The translations under genes were made by a program, and so were the position numbers. The notes under the pieces were generated by a model that saw only the letters and a list, made by a program, of their open reading frames with translations, did not search any database and was not told the origin of the DNA. From Halovenus amylolytica (GTDB lineage Archaea; Halobacteriota; Halobacteria; Halobacteriales; Haloarculaceae), in NCBI GenBank assembly GCA_004015825.1, contig SAYS01000019.1, positions 28,331 to 92,330 on the forward strand: 64,000 bases of DNA, written 5' to 3'. This document shows positions 1-10,532 of the stretch, piece by piece; positions within the stretch are counted from its first letter, which is position 1, and each line of letters begins with the position of its first letter.

Positions 1-561
1 GTAGGCGCTCTCGACGTTTCCTTCACTCCCCATGAGCTTGTTGACGCCGCGAGTGAGCGCGTCGAAAAACGCCACGAGTGGGTACATGACCTTCTGTGTG
101 AACCGGAGCGGTCGGGCGATCCGGAGCGCCCACGGCTCGCTGTTCTCGACGGCGTAGGATTTGGGTGCGCTCTCGCCGAACAGCAAGACGAGCGAGGTCA
201 CGCCGAAGGTCGCGACGAGGACGGCCTGGCCCGGATCGAGGTAGAAGCCGAGCAGCCCCGTTGCGATACTCGACATCCCGATATTGGCGATGTTGTTGCC
301 GACGAGGATCGTCACGAGCAGGCGCCGCGGGTTGGATTTCAGTACGGAGAGTGTCTTCGCACCGGGTATGTTCTTGTCGACGAGCGAACTGATCCGATGA
401 TCGGCAAGCGAGAAGATGGCGATCTCCGACGAGGCAAAAAATGCAGAGAGGACGAGGAGGACCAGCACCGCGAGAATTCCCAGTCCCGTGATCACTCCTT
501 GCGAGATTTCGGGAACCGAGATCTGTCCGATAGCTGTCGACAGCACTGCGAGTTCGTGCAT
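1..561 (-). CDS. CNNM/DUF21-type transporter (HlyC/CorC-like), partial
   Basis: The gene runs off the left edge, so only the first 187 residues are visible. They start with MHELAVLSTAIGQ at an ATG at 561 and form the DUF21 (CNNM) membrane domain. A first helix is followed by the family hallmark FFASSEIAIFSL, then the segments LVTILVGNNIANIG and LVLLFGESAPKSYAVEN. Proteins of this family usually continue into two CBS domains and a CorC_HlyC domain, which would lie outside the window. Relatives are linked to magnesium, cobalt or other cation transport at the cytoplasmic membrane. The substrate cannot be told here. The reading frame is open across the whole segment and has the G+C bias of its neighbours. 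The gene is divergent from the next one. Confidence 0.85.
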   Translation of the reverse strand, partial: MHELAVLSTAIGQISVPEISQGVITGLGILAVLVLLVLSAFFASSEIAIFSLADHRISSLVDKNIPGAKTLSVLKSNPRRLLVTILVGNNIANIGMSSIATGLLGFYLDPGQAVLVATFGVTSLVLLFGESAPKSYAVENSEPWALRIARPLRFTQKVMYPLVAFFDALTRGVNKLMGSEGNVESAY

Positions 562-650
562 GTTCCCCCAGTAGGGCAAACAGCCCGGTAAAGGGCCGGG
601 TTCAGCGAACGACCCGAAAATGTATGCTGTCAACCGAACACTACCCAGGT

Positions 651-1076
651 ATGCGCGAACGCAAAAAGCACGAACTCGCGGATACCGCCCAGCAGATCGT
701 CGGCGGATTCCTGCTGGCTGGCCCCTTCGTCGTCACACAGGAGGTGTGGATGCTGGCACAGAATATGACCATCTTTCACAGTCTCTTCCTCGTCGGCATC
801 ATCATGTCTATCGGATACGGTGGTCTCTACGGCGCCGACAACGACCGCGATCCCCGGACAGAGGCGGCCTTCTTCGGCATTCCGGTCCGGTTCGTCTCGG
901 TCGTTCTCGTCGCCTTCGGCTCTGTCGCGATTCTCGCCTTCGCGGTTACTGCACCCAATCAGTTCCTCAGTGATCTCCCGCCGGCCGACCGGTTGGCAGT
1001 CACGTTCCGGGCGATCAGCGTCGGCTCGCTGTTCAGTATGGTCGGCGCAGTGACGACGGACAGTATCTTTTAAAGG
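651..1076 (+). CDS. DUF2391-like integral membrane protein
   Basis: A small membrane protein with about four hydrophobic segments (residues ~15-35, 40-60, 77-100 and 115-138). The N-terminus ADTAQQIVGGFLLAGPFVV and the segment YGGLYGADNDRD recall the DUF2391/TIGR02587 family of putative membrane proteins, whose function is unknown. The ATG at 651 (MRERKKHELAD) is chosen because the nine residues added by the ATG at 624 look unrelated to the family. The gene converges on nusA, and only about 36 bp separate the two stop codons. This means the usual ribosomal genes do not follow nusA here. Confidence 0.7.
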
Positions 1077-1112
1077 GTTGCGTTCGAGTGAGTTCGCTAC
1101 TTGCGAACCCGC

Positions 1113-1538
1113 TCAGGTGAGTTCGATATCGTCGATCCCGTAGTGGCGGTCCGCGAGTCGTCGGGCAGCGTCGATGTTCCGACCGTCGGAGCCGATCGCA
1201 GCACCGCGGTCTTCCTCTGCGACTTCGACGTACGCGAGCCGGTCGTCGTTTTCGCTGATCGTGACGTTGTACACCGCGGCGGGTGCGAGCGCACTCGCGA
1301 CGAAGCCCTCTGCGGTGGGGGCGTCCTCGACGAGTTTGATCGGTTTCCCGATCTGCTCTTCGACCTGGCGGACGTGTTCGCCACCCGATCCGATCGCTTT
1401 CCCCATCTCGCCGGTTTTGATCAGAACGATCACACGGTCGAACTCCTCGTCGACCAGACAGTCTTTGACCGTCGCCTCTGTCTCGGTCTCGAACAGCGCG
1501 GCGAGCTGGCGTGCCTCGTCGGAGAGTGTGATCGTCAT
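1113..1538 (-). CDS. nusA: NusA-like KH-domain transcription factor
   Basis: The 141-residue archaeal NusA consists of two tandem KH domains and lacks the S1 and N-terminal polymerase-binding domains of bacterial NusA. The two GxxG-type loops are visible as MGKAIGSGGEHVRQ (near residue 62) and GAAIGSDGRNIDAARR (near 115). It is thought to bind nascent RNA and act with RNA polymerase in elongation or termination. It starts four bases after the rpoA'' stop and is the last gene of the rpo operon. The length is normal for archaea. Confidence 0.93.
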   Translation of the reverse strand: MTITLSDEARQLAALFETETEATVKDCLVDEEFDRVIVLIKTGEMGKAIGSGGEHVRQVEEQIGKPIKLVEDAPTAEGFVASALAPAAVYNVTISENDDRLAYVEVAEEDRGAAIGSDGRNIDAARRLADRHYGIDDIELT

Positions 1539-1542
1539 GCGA

Positions 1543-2736
1543 TCAGTCTGCCTGCTTGCCGCTTGTCATCCGGAGGTTGACGTCGCCGGTGCCGAGTTTG
1601 ATCGGCTTGCCGACGATCACGTTCTCGGTGACGCCGTCGAGTTCGTCCACCTCGCCGTGGATGGCGGCATCCAGCAGGTGACTGACTGTCACCTCGAAGG
1701 CCGCACGCGCGAGCACGGAGTCTTTCGAACCGGAGATCCCGTGACGACCGATCGATTCGATCGTCCCCTCGTTGGTCATGATATCCGCGACCAACATCAG
1801 GTGCCGGATGTTCACGTCGTCCAGTCCCTGTTCTTCGAGCGTGTTCATCGTCTCGTTGATCAGCGACTCCCGGGCAGCCTCGACGCCGAGATTCCGGTAG
1901 ATCTCGTGGATGTTGTTACAGGTCGTTCGCGAGGCGTCGACACCCTCGATGCCGAGCACCTTCCCGAAGTCAGAGCCCTCGGTGTAGAGGACGAACTCCT
2001 CGCCCTCGTCGAGTTCCTCTTTCCGGATCACGACGCGGCTGATATCCTCGATCCCCTTGAACACGATCTCACGGAGCTCCTCGACGAGCTGGAGCAGCTG
2101 CCGGTAGGAGGGCTCCTCGGGACCGAACTCGATGACGAGTCCGCGCTGCTGGGTCTGGACGCCCAGGCTGGACTCGATCGTCTCGGCGATCTCTTCGGCG
2201 ACCGCGACGGGATCGTCGACGGTCGGCCAGCGCTCGCGGAGCGTGTCCTCGTTGAGCGCGATCTGGACGATCATGTCCGCGACGTTCGTCGAGACGTCGC
2301 CGAGCTGGAGGATCTTCGTCGCCTCGATCTTCCAGACGACCTCGTGGGCGCGTTCGCGGTCCTCGGCGAACTCCTCGTCGAGGTAGACGGTCATCATCGG
2401 CGTGTCCGGCTCCTTCCGGGCGTCGACCAGTTCGATCAGCCGCGGCAGCCCCTGTGTCACGTCGATCTCCGCGACACCCGCGTAGTGGAAGGTGTTCATC
2501 GTCATCTGGGTTCCGGGTTCCCCGATCGACTGCGCCGAGACGGTGCCGACGGGATCGAGTGGGTCGACCCGCGAGCTGTAGTACTCCGCGACCGTCGCCT
2601 GGACGATCTCGTCTGCCTGTTCGGTCGTGACCTCGCGGTCTTCGAGGGTCCCGTAGACCTCGTTTTTCAGTCGTCGCGGGAGATCAGCGTCCTCGACGAT
2701 CGCTTCGATGTCGTCAGTTACGTCGTAGTCTGTCAT
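1543..2736 (-). CDS. rpoA2: DNA-directed RNA polymerase subunit A''
   Basis: The C-terminal piece of the largest polymerase subunit, split from A' as in archaea generally (397 residues). It carries the trigger-loop region, seen as [20 protein letters not shown] near residue 70, and the C-terminal cleft and jaw parts ending in [14 protein letters not shown]. Together with A' it forms the catalytic half of the enzyme corresponding to bacterial beta-prime. It lies 12 bp downstream of rpoA1 in the same operon. There is no intein or insertion. Confidence 0.97.
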   Translation of the reverse strand: MTDYDVTDDIEAIVEDADLPRRLKNEVYGTLEDREVTTEQADEIVQATVAEYYSSRVDPLDPVGTVSAQSIGEPGTQMTMNTFHYAGVAEIDVTQGLPRLIELVDARKEPDTPMMTVYLDEEFAEDRERAHEVVWKIEATKILQLGDVSTNVADMIVQIALNEDTLRERWPTVDDPVAVAEEIAETIESSLGVQTQQRGLVIEFGPEEPSYRQLLQLVEELREIVFKGIEDISRVVIRKEELDEGEEFVLYTEGSDFGKVLGIEGVDASRTTCNNIHEIYRNLGVEAARESLINETMNTLEEQGLDDVNIRHLMLVADIMTNEGTIESIGRHGISGSKDSVLARAAFEVTVSHLLDAAIHGEVDELDGVTENVIVGKPIKLGTGDVNLRMTSGKQAD

Positions 2737-2748
2737 TGTATCACCTGA

Positions 2749-5658
2749 TCAGTCGTCACTCTGTGCCATCCACCAGTCGTCTGCGTGCTCGGAGAGGTTG
2801 GTCGGTGCCCGTTCCTCGCCGAGGAACTGTGCTTTCTCGCTTTCGCCTGCGAACTCGTTTTCCAGTACGCGGTCGGCGATGTTCTCGACATCCACTGCCG
2901 GTTCGGTCTCGTCGCTGGAGACCTCGACGGGCGAGGTGCCGTCCTCCCCGAACTCGAACTGGACGATCGTATCCGAGGTGTCTCGGACCGTACCGTCGTA
3001 CTGTGCTTCCAGCTCGGAGAGGGCGTTGATGAGTCGGCGCTGCAGATAGCCCGACTTCGAGGTTCGGACTGCCGTATCCACCAGCCCCTCGCGGCCACCC
3101 ATCGCGTGGAAGAAGAACTCCTTGGGGTTGAGTCCCTCACGGTAGGAGTGTTCGACGAAGCCGTGTGCATCTGCCGAGAGGTCGCCTTCCTCGAAGTGGG
3201 AAAGCGTCCGGTTCTCGTAGCCACGGTTGATCCGCTCGCCACGGACTGCCTGCTGGCCGACACAGCCGGCCATCTGGGTCAGGTTCAGCATCGAGCCACG
3301 CGCACCGGATTCGGCCATGATGACCGCCGGGTTCTCGTTGCCGAAGTGGTCCTCGGCGATGTCACCGGCGCTGTCACGTGCCTGGCCGAGCGTCTGCATG
3401 ATCTTCATCTCCAGCGTCTCGTCGATGGTCCGGCCTGGGAGTGACTCCAGATCACCCTGCTCGTAGGCCTCGATGAGTTCCTCGACGCGTTCGTTTGCCT
3501 CCCTCATGGCCTCGTCGACCTGGGCCTGTGCTTCCGGCGGGATCGACTCGTCGTCGATACTGATCGAGAACCCGAAGTGCATGATCGTCCGGATCGCGAC
3601 CGACGAAACCTCGTTGATGAAGATCCGCGCTCGCGTGCGTGAGTACTGCTTCGTGATCGTGTCGACAATCTCGCCGCCGAAGGCACCGACTCCGTCCTCG
3701 TCGATGGTGCCATCGAGCATCTGGCCGTCCTCGATGATGACGGTGTCGCCAGCAGAGGACGTGAATTCGAGATCGAGGCTGTCCGGCAGCAGCTCCGAGA
3801 ACAGCGTCCGGCCAGTCCAGAACGGTTTCCCGTTGTCCTCGCCATCCGGCTCTGGGAGTTCGTCGATCCGCGTCGTACGCAACAGATCGAGCGCCTGCGT
3901 CTCGTTGAACTCCGGATTCTGGTTCGTGAGCAGGTAGGTCGCGGTGATGTGATCCTGGATCGCACCGATGATGTTCTCCCCGAACCGTGGACTCAACATC
4001 TGTTCCTGGACACGCATCAGCGTCCGGGCCTCGGCACGGGCCTCCTCGTTCTGGAGGGCGTGCATGTTCATCTCGTCGCCGTCGAAGTCAGCGTTGTACG
4101 GCGGACAGACGACGGTGTTCAGCCTGAAGGTCTTGTACGGCATCACGACGACCTCGTGAGCCATAATCGACATCCGGTGCAACGATGGCTGTCGGTTGAA
4201 GATGATGATGTCGCCGTCGATCAGGTGCCGGGAGACTTCCCAGCCTGGCTCGACCTTTTCGGCGAGTTCCTCGCAGTTCTTCTCGGTGACCTTCAGTCGG
4301 CGACCGTCGTCACGCCGGACGTAGTTCGCGCCGGGGTGTGCCTCGGGGCCGTTGCTGACGTAGCGGCGCGCCTCCTGCAGGTTGCGCTCGTTGACGTTCA
4401 TCGTCTGGGTCATCTCCGTCGCGACGCGGTCGGGGACACCGACCTCGTTCAGACTAAGCGTCGGGTCCGGCGAGATGACCGTCCGAGCGGAGAAGTTGAC
4501 ACGTTTCCCCGAAAGCGAGCCACGGAATCGCCCCTCCTTGCCTTTCAGGCGCTGGGAGAGCGTCTTGAGTGGTCGCCCCGAGCGGTGTCGGGCCGGCGGC
4601 GTCCCGGAGATTTCGTTGTCCATGAACGTGGTGACGTGATACTGGAGCAGTTCCCAGAGGTCCTCGATGATCAGCTGGGGGGCACCGGCCTCACGGTTCT
4701 CCATGAAGCGCTGGTTGATCCGGATGATGTCCACCAGCTTGTGGGTCAGGTCGTCCTCGGAACGCTGGCCGTTGTCGAGTGTGATCGATGGCCGTGCGGT
4801 CACCGGCGGGACCGGCAGCACGGTCAGGATCATCCACTCCGGCCGGGAGCGCTCGGAGTCGATGCCGAGCACTTCGATGTCCTCGTCGGGAATCGTCTCG
4901 AACCAGTCCCGGATATCCGAGGGCATCAGCTTGTTCATGTCCTCCTCGGTCAGATCGACGTCGAGGGCAGACTCGATAGCGCGGCGATCCTCTTTGCGCG
5001 GGCGGAAATCGCCCGAGAGGATCTCCTGGATCCGGCCCGGATCGATCCCGGTCTCCTCGGCCAGTTCGGTCGGGGAGACGCGCTCCGAATCCTCGCCGGG
5101 TTCCATCGCCTCTGCGATGCGGTCGGAGTACTCCGCGGCCAGCACCTGCTGGACCTCGTAGTAGGTCGTCGGTTTCTCGTGCTGGATATCGAACTGCTGT
5201 TCGCCACAGTGTGGACAGCGATCCTTCTTCCGGGCCTGGCGGATCGCGGCCTTCGTCACGTCGTTGAGATCCTGCCCGAGTGCGCGTGTCCGGTCGAGTT
5301 GACTCCGGAACTCCTCTTTCTCGTCTTCGGTCAGGCAAAGTCGGGCACACTCCCGGCAGGTCCCGCGAAGGAGCCGCCGGATAAGCTTCGAGAAACCGAC
5401 GTGGATGACTGGCGCGGCGAGTTCGATGTGGCCGAAGTGGCCGTTACACGAACCCGAGTGTTTGCCACACGTTTTACACTCCAGCCCGGGGTCGATGACG
5501 CCCAGCCGTGGATCCATCAGCCCCATGTCGATGGGGAAGCCGTCGTCGTCGTAGGTGTCGGCCGTGATGATCTTCGTGGCGCTCATTTCGCGGTACTCTT
5601 CGGGATCCATCAGCCCGAAATCGAGCCGTCCGATCGTCTGTGGTGCGTGTTGACTCAT
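2749..5658 (-). CDS. rpoA1: DNA-directed RNA polymerase subunit A'
   Basis: The N-terminal part of the largest subunit (969 residues, normal for haloarchaea). The zinc clamp is seen near residues 57-72 (CKTCGKHSGSCNGHFGH), with a second CxxC pair at CPHCGEQQF. The active-site loop NADFDGDEMN that binds catalytic Mg lies near residue 522. The insertion between about residues 150 and 230 is acidic and helix-turn-helix-like, as in other halobacterial A' subunits. The start ATG (MSQHAPQTIGRLDFG) abuts the rpoB' stop directly, so the genes are translationally linked. It acts in the cytoplasmic polymerase core. Confidence 0.98.
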   Translation of the reverse strand: MSQHAPQTIGRLDFGLMDPEEYREMSATKIITADTYDDDGFPIDMGLMDPRLGVIDPGLECKTCGKHSGSCNGHFGHIELAAPVIHVGFSKLIRRLLRGTCRECARLCLTEDEKEEFRSQLDRTRALGQDLNDVTKAAIRQARKKDRCPHCGEQQFDIQHEKPTTYYEVQQVLAAEYSDRIAEAMEPGEDSERVSPTELAEETGIDPGRIQEILSGDFRPRKEDRRAIESALDVDLTEEDMNKLMPSDIRDWFETIPDEDIEVLGIDSERSRPEWMILTVLPVPPVTARPSITLDNGQRSEDDLTHKLVDIIRINQRFMENREAGAPQLIIEDLWELLQYHVTTFMDNEISGTPPARHRSGRPLKTLSQRLKGKEGRFRGSLSGKRVNFSARTVISPDPTLSLNEVGVPDRVATEMTQTMNVNERNLQEARRYVSNGPEAHPGANYVRRDDGRRLKVTEKNCEELAEKVEPGWEVSRHLIDGDIIIFNRQPSLHRMSIMAHEVVVMPYKTFRLNTVVCPPYNADFDGDEMNMHALQNEEARAEARTLMRVQEQMLSPRFGENIIGAIQDHITATYLLTNQNPEFNETQALDLLRTTRIDELPEPDGEDNGKPFWTGRTLFSELLPDSLDLEFTSSAGDTVIIEDGQMLDGTIDEDGVGAFGGEIVDTITKQYSRTRARIFINEVSSVAIRTIMHFGFSISIDDESIPPEAQAQVDEAMREANERVEELIEAYEQGDLESLPGRTIDETLEMKIMQTLGQARDSAGDIAEDHFGNENPAVIMAESGARGSMLNLTQMAGCVGQQAVRGERINRGYENRTLSHFEEGDLSADAHGFVEHSYREGLNPKEFFFHAMGGREGLVDTAVRTSKSGYLQRRLINALSELEAQYDGTVRDTSDTIVQFEFGEDGTSPVEVSSDETEPAVDVENIADRVLENEFAGESEKAQFLGEERAPTNLSEHADDWWMAQSDD

Positions 5659-7488
5659 TTATACAGCTTCCTCCAGTTCGATCCGCGGTGCGATTCCGAG
5701 TGCTTTCATCTCGTCGAGCAGGAGTTTGAACGCGTAGGACATCTCGACTTCGTGGACGTTTGTCTCCTCCTCGCAGTTCGGACAGTAGACACGGCGCTGT
5801 TCGACGTTCTCGACGGCGGACATCCCACACTCGCCACAGACGTTGATCCACTCGCGGTCTGACTCGTCGAGCAGTCGCTCCTTGAGTGTCATCGCTGCGC
5901 CGTGACCGATGAAGACGTCCCGTTCCATCTCTCCGATACGGAGACCACCCTCGCGGGCGCGACCCTCCGTCGGCTGGCGGGTCAGCACCTGGACGGGGCC
6001 ACGCGAGCGGGCGTGGATCTTGTTCGACACCATGTGATACAGCTTCTGGTAGAAGATGGTGCCGACGAAAATCTCGGCCTCGATTTTCTCGCCGGTGATC
6101 CCCGAGTACATGACCTCCTTGCCGCTGGATTTGAAGCCGTGGTCTTCCAGCGAGCCACGGAGTTGTTCTTCGTCCTCGCCGGTGAACGCGGTCCCGTCGA
6201 CACGCCGGCCTTCGAGCGAACCGACCTTCCCGCCGATCATCTCCAGAATGTGACCGACGGTCATCCGCGATGGGAGTGCGTGCGGGTTCAGGATCAGGTC
6301 GGGAACGACGCCCTGTTCGGTGAAGGGCATGTCCTCCTGCGGTGCGATGTGGCCGACGACCCCTTTCTGGCCGTGCCGTGACGCGAACTTGTCCCCGAGT
6401 TCGGGGATTCGCTCGTCACGGACGGAGACCTTGGAGAGTTTCGAGCCGTCCTCGCCTTCCATCAGCGTCACCGTGTCGACGACGCCGGATTCGCCCGAGC
6501 GCATCGTCACGCTCGTCTCCCGGCGTTTCTGTGCGGAGAGTCCACCCATGTCGTCCGGCTCTTCGAGAAAGCGTGGCGGTGAGGTCTTGCCGAGCAACAC
6601 GGCGTTTTCGTCGACGTGTGTCTCGGGGTTGACCAGCCCATCCTCGTCGAGGTGAGTGTAGGCGTCCTCGCCGCGTGCGCCGCGAACTTCCTCGTCGGGA
6701 ATCTCGAAGCGGTCTTCCTGTCCACCGGGGTATCGGCGTTCCTCGCCCTCGTAGGTCCGGAAGAAATGCGAGCGGGCGAGTGCGCGCTCGACCGACCCCT
6801 TGTTCATGACCAGCGCGTCCTCGATGTTGAACCCCTCGTAGGACATCACCGCGACGACGAAGTTCTGTGCCGCCGGTCGGTCGTCGTAGCCGATCTGTTC
6901 GGTGGTCTGCGTTTTGACCATCGACAGCTGCGGGTAGTGCAGCAGGTGCTGGCGGGTGTCCGGTCGGATCCGGTAGTTCGCCGAGGGGAGACCGAGCGAC
7001 TGTTTGATCATCCCCGATCCCATCGTAATCCGCGGGCTGGCGTTGTGCTCGGGGTAGGGGATCATCCCCGCACCGATCCCGAACATGAGCTGGGGATCGA
7101 TCTCGAGGTGGGTGTGGTTCTCGGTGAGTTCCTCTTCCTCGACACCGACCAGAATGTCGCCTTCCTCTTCGGCGTCGATGAAGTCGACGTAGCCGCGGTC
7201 GACGAGATCCTGAAACTCGACGTCACCTTCTTTGAGTGCCTCGACCTCCTCGTCGGAGATCAGTGGCTCGCCGTCCTCGACGACCAGCAGTGGGCGTCGG
7301 GCACGGCCGGCGTCGGCGTTGACGATGACCTCGCCGGTGCGTTCGTTGACCGAGACGTTGACCATCTCGCTGATATCGCCGCGGCGCCGTGCCTGGCGAA
7401 TCTGCTCTGCGAGCTGTTCCGGCTGGGGGTGTGTGCCAACCAGACTACCGTTGACGTATACTTTCGCTTCTCGTTGTTGTTGACTCAT
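5659..7488 (-). CDS. rpoB1: DNA-directed RNA polymerase subunit B'
   Basis: The C-terminal half of the second-largest subunit, a separate gene in this lineage (609 residues). It contains the hybrid-binding region [20 protein letters not shown], the conserved [13 protein letters not shown] that contacts the active site, and a zinc site near the C-terminus ([14 protein letters not shown], then CPNC). It ends exactly where rpoA' begins. Only one base separates its start codon from the rpoB'' stop. Confidence 0.97.
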   Translation of the reverse strand: MSQQQREAKVYVNGSLVGTHPQPEQLAEQIRQARRRGDISEMVNVSVNERTGEVIVNADAGRARRPLLVVEDGEPLISDEEVEALKEGDVEFQDLVDRGYVDFIDAEEEGDILVGVEEEELTENHTHLEIDPQLMFGIGAGMIPYPEHNASPRITMGSGMIKQSLGLPSANYRIRPDTRQHLLHYPQLSMVKTQTTEQIGYDDRPAAQNFVVAVMSYEGFNIEDALVMNKGSVERALARSHFFRTYEGEERRYPGGQEDRFEIPDEEVRGARGEDAYTHLDEDGLVNPETHVDENAVLLGKTSPPRFLEEPDDMGGLSAQKRRETSVTMRSGESGVVDTVTLMEGEDGSKLSKVSVRDERIPELGDKFASRHGQKGVVGHIAPQEDMPFTEQGVVPDLILNPHALPSRMTVGHILEMIGGKVGSLEGRRVDGTAFTGEDEEQLRGSLEDHGFKSSGKEVMYSGITGEKIEAEIFVGTIFYQKLYHMVSNKIHARSRGPVQVLTRQPTEGRAREGGLRIGEMERDVFIGHGAAMTLKERLLDESDREWINVCGECGMSAVENVEQRRVYCPNCEEETNVHEVEMSYAFKLLLDEMKALGIAPRIELEEAV

Positions 7489-7489
7489 A

Positions 7490-9052
7490 TTAATCGTCTG
7501 CGGGCTGTTCGACGCTTTCGATGCCTGGGATACCCTGGACTCCCATCTGCGCGAGTTCCTGTTTCAGTTCCTGTTCGTCCTCGACGTTCTGTGAGAGCTC
7601 CATCGCCTGCGCGAAATTCTTCACGAGTCCACAGTTCGGTCCCTCGGGCGTCTCGGAGGGACAGATCCGACCCCACTGGGTCGCGTGCAGGTCCCGTGCC
7701 TCGAAGTGTGGCTGTGAACGGCTAAGCGGCGAGCGGAGTCGCCGGAGGTGAGAGAGAACGCCCATGTAGTCCGTCCGGTCGACGAGCTGTGAGACACCGG
7801 AGCGACCGCCAACCCAGTTCCCCGTCGCGATCGGGTGTTCGAGCCGCTCGGTCAGCACGTCCGAACGAACCACCGTCGAGACAGAGAGCTGTCGGTTTCG
7901 CATGTTGGCTCGTTCGAGCTGGTACTTGACATCGCGTGCCAGCTTGTTCAGCGCCGTCCGGAACAGATCCCGCATGAGATCGCCCGACACTTTCAGGCGT
8001 TTGTTGGCGTAGTGGTCCTTGTCGTCGGCTTCTCGACGGTCGAGGGCGAGTTCGAAACAGGCCTCGGCCATCCGGCAGAGATAGTAGGCTTTGTTGATTC
8101 GGACGTCTTCCTCGTCGACGCCTTCCTCGTGGAGATGTGGCAGCAGATAGCGATCGATAACGTAGTTCGCGCGTTTGAGCTGGTAGTTTTTCCCCTGGCC
8201 CGAGGCGACGCGTTTGCCCAGTTCCTCGATGGCTTCCTCGGTGGACTGAACCTCGGCGGCCTCCAGGTTCTCCAGCATGAATTTCACAATTTCGGGGTCG
8301 TCCGAGACGCGGTGGACGATCTCCTCGTCGGATTCGAGCCCGAGCGCACGCACGAGCGTGACGAAGTTGACACTGCCCGAGACGGACGGGAACGAGACTT
8401 CGAGCAGCCCGTCGCGGGTTCGCTCACAGAGCACGAGCGCGCGGTAGCCTCGACGCTGTGAGAACGTCTTTGCGACCTCGATCGTGTCGCCGTATTTCGT
8501 GTCGGTCTCTGCGAGGATCTTGTTCGGTGCGAGGTCCTCGCTCGTCATCAGCACGCGCTCGGAGCCGTTGACGATGAAGTAGCCACCCGGGTCGGCCGGG
8601 TCCTCGCCGATGTCGATCAGCTCCTCGCGACTGAAGTCGGCGATGTTACACTTGTTCGAGCCGACCATGATCGGCATCCGGCCGATCTTGGTTTCGGTCT
8701 GGTCGACGACGCGTTCCTCTTCCTCTTCGCCGCCCTTGATGACGGCCATCTCCATGAACACCGGGGCCGAGTAGGTGATGTTCCGGAGTCGTGCCTCCTG
8801 TGGGTACAGCAGTTCCTCACTGCCGTCGGCCTCCCGGACTCGTGGCGTGACGATCCGGACCTCCCCAAGTTCGACGTAGACGGGCTCTTCGCCCTCCTTG
8901 TCGCCGATGTCCGTATCGATCGTCGCTTTCTCGTCGACCACCTCCTGCATCCCTCGGTCGAGGAAGGCGTTGAACGATCTGAAGTGGTGTTCTGCGAGCC
9001 GTTCGCGTGAAAAGTACTCCCGTGAAATCTCTCGTTTGTCTTCGATATTCAT
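7490..9052 (-). CDS. rpoB2: DNA-directed RNA polymerase subunit B''
   Basis: The N-terminal half of the second-largest subunit (520 residues), covering the protrusion and lobe. Recognisable segments are [21 protein letters not shown] near residue 155 and [16 protein letters not shown] near residue 470, the latter typical of B subunits. Its ATG overlaps the last base of the rpoH stop, so translation is probably coupled. The gene split B''/B' is the standard state in haloarchaea. Confidence 0.97.
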   Translation of the reverse strand: MNIEDKREISREYFSRERLAEHHFRSFNAFLDRGMQEVVDEKATIDTDIGDKEGEEPVYVELGEVRIVTPRVREADGSEELLYPQEARLRNITYSAPVFMEMAVIKGGEEEEERVVDQTETKIGRMPIMVGSNKCNIADFSREELIDIGEDPADPGGYFIVNGSERVLMTSEDLAPNKILAETDTKYGDTIEVAKTFSQRRGYRALVLCERTRDGLLEVSFPSVSGSVNFVTLVRALGLESDEEIVHRVSDDPEIVKFMLENLEAAEVQSTEEAIEELGKRVASGQGKNYQLKRANYVIDRYLLPHLHEEGVDEEDVRINKAYYLCRMAEACFELALDRREADDKDHYANKRLKVSGDLMRDLFRTALNKLARDVKYQLERANMRNRQLSVSTVVRSDVLTERLEHPIATGNWVGGRSGVSQLVDRTDYMGVLSHLRRLRSPLSRSQPHFEARDLHATQWGRICPSETPEGPNCGLVKNFAQAMELSQNVEDEQELKQELAQMGVQGIPGIESVEQPADD

Positions 9053-9279
9053 TATTCGACCACCAGTCTGTATACCACGGCCTGGTCCGTGGTCCGCGAG
9101 TCGCGTGTAATCTTGATTACGTCACCGATCTCGGCGTCGTCTGGCAGCGCCGGGTCGGCACGTTTGATCTTTGGCAGGTCTGTTTCTCTGATATTGTACT
9201 CCTCCAATACGTCCTCGAGTTCCTCCGCATCGAGGACCGTATGATCCGGTACGAGTTTGTGGTTGCTTACATCTACCAT
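9052..9279 (-). CDS. rpoH: DNA-directed RNA polymerase subunit H (Rpo5)
   Basis: The small assembly and jaw subunit, homologous to the C-terminal domain of eukaryotic RPB5 (75 residues). The conserved core reads [14 protein letters not shown] at the N-terminus and [11 protein letters not shown] followed by [13 protein letters not shown]. It is the first gene of the operon and starts about 36 bases downstream of the predicted transcription start. Its presence ahead of rpoB'' is the usual archaeal arrangement. Confidence 0.96.
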   Translation of the reverse strand: MVDVSNHKLVPDHTVLDAEELEDVLEEYNIRETDLPKIKRADPALPDDAEIGDVIKITRDSRTTDQAVVYRLVVE

Positions 9280-9338
9280 GGGTGTGGCTTATCCGCTAAG
9301 AAGCTGTTCGAGATACTACAGCACACTACAGTCGGCGA

Positions 9339-9346
9339 ATATATAA
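9339..9346 (-). promoter_or_regulatory. TATA box of the rpo operon
   Basis: On the minus strand the sequence reads TTATATAT. At about 25 bases downstream, transcription would start near 9315, giving a short leader of about 36 bases before rpoH. This is the only good box A directly upstream of the operon. Placement is by spacing only. Confidence 0.55.
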
Positions 9347-9511
9347 CAGTTATTAAACTCGCTGAGCAGGGCTACCCGACCGACCTCGGTATGCAATCCC
9401 GAAGCCGTCTTGTATCCGATACTAACGCGTTCATGATATAAAAACCCCGGATTTTTCGATATAGTATATAAATTCAGGGGGAATGTTTCGCAGCGAGATA
9501 GTTTCAACAAG

Positions 9512-9523
9512 AAATATATATAT
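9512..9523 (+). promoter_or_regulatory. TATA box of the S49 peptidase gene
   Basis: The A+T run AATATATATATA lies about 25-30 bases upstream of the ATG at 9546, so the transcript should be nearly leaderless. A second strong TATA-like stretch (TATAGTATATAAATT) at about 9460-9474 could give a longer leader. The whole divergent spacer between rpoH and this gene is much richer in A+T than the flanking genes. Confidence 0.5.
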
Positions 9524-9545
9524 AGTTATTAATTTCTGGGACGTA

Positions 9546-10532
9546 ATGAGTTCTCAAAATACCCCTGGTCCCTCCACAGGGACGACAGACAGCGACCGGA
9601 CGGTCGTTCTGGGACTCGCTGTCGTTGCTGCCGTGATTGCTGGTGTTTTTGTCGTGGCTGCCCTCTCCGGGGCTGGCATCACAGGCAGCGACTCCGGTGC
9701 CGATGGCACTGTTGCAGTCGTCTCGGTCGAGGGGCCGATCGTACAGCCGATCGGCGATCAACTGGAATCGGAACTGAGTGATATCAGGGCGAACGACTCG
9801 ATCGATGCGGTCGTCCTGGAGATGAACACGCCTGGCGGATCGCCTGCGCCGACAGAGCGCATGTATCTCTCGATCCAGCGGACGAGCGAACAGATGCCGT
9901 TGCACGCGAGTGTACAGGGACTGAGTGCCTCTGCTGGCTACTACATGATGATGCCGGCAGAGAAGATTTACGTCCTGCCGACGTCCCAGGTCGGGAGCGT
10001 CGGACTGGCTGCGAGTGAGCCACGTCCGACCCCGCCAGTCGAGGGGCCGAGTGGCCCGAACAAGCGCAATTCGAACGTCATCACCGACCTGGCGACCCAA
10101 GAGACGGTCGCGAACGTCTTCATCGAGACGGTGGTCGAACAGCGCGGTGACCGGATCGAACTCTCACGTGAAGAGATCTCGACGGCGAAAGTGTTCCTCG
10201 GTGTCAACAGCGTCGAAAACGGCTTTGCCGACGAGATCGGCTCGCTCGACGACGCCGTCGCGGACGCAGCCGACGAGGCCGGTCTCGACGACTACCGGAC
10301 TGTCGAGCGGGAGCTCTCGCCAGCAGGTGGGCTTCCGATTTTCGCACAGACTGACCACGGTCTGGTTGCCATCTACGACGAGAATCCATCTCTCGCTGAT
10401 GTCAAACCGATCGACATTGCAATGGTGTACGAGCCGGCGGTCCCGCACATCGACGAACTGGATGCCGTGTCTGCATCCGACGTCCCGGACAGCGCTACTA
10501 ATGGTGCCGAGTCGGGGGGTGATCAGCGATGA
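9546..10532 (+). CDS. Membrane-anchored S49 family (SppA-like) serine peptidase
   Basis: A signal-anchor helix (residues ~19-41) is followed by an extracytoplasmic ClpP/crotonase-like S49 domain. The serine of LSASAGYYMM (Ser129) matches the SppA nucleophile. The lysine of SGPNK (Lys173) matches the general base found in the SGxxK motif of Bacillus SppA, so the Ser-Lys dyad appears intact. The family degrades signal peptides and other membrane peptides. The start at 9546 is preferred over the in-frame ATG at 9483 because the TATA box lies between them. The stop overlaps the ATG of the next gene (ATGA), which indicates coupled expression of the pair. Confidence 0.8.
   Translation: MSSQNTPGPSTGTTDSDRTVVLGLAVVAAVIAGVFVVAALSGAGITGSDSGADGTVAVVSVEGPIVQPIGDQLESELSDIRANDSIDAVVLEMNTPGGSPAPTERMYLSIQRTSEQMPLHASVQGLSASAGYYMMMPAEKIYVLPTSQVGSVGLAASEPRPTPPVEGPSGPNKRNSNVITDLATQETVANVFIETVVEQRGDRIELSREEISTAKVFLGVNSVENGFADEIGSLDDAVADAADEAGLDDYRTVERELSPAGGLPIFAQTDHGLVAIYDENPSLADVKPIDIAMVYEPAVPHIDELDAVSASDVPDSATNGAESGGDQR

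Noticed and set aside
1174..2748. A 524-codon open frame on the plus strand, antisense to nusA and rpoA''
   Set aside because: Same cause. The genuine genes on the minus strand are conserved from end to end.
3949..5862. A 637-codon open frame on the plus strand, antisense to rpoA'
   Set aside because: It is a by-product of the high G+C content and codon bias of rpoA' on the other strand. Its translation has no domain or normal composition.
10190..10270. Loss of the catalytic lysine in the S49 peptidase
   Set aside because: The AKVFLG region first looked like the lysine site, but the family lysine lies in the SGxxK motif, which is intact at Lys173.
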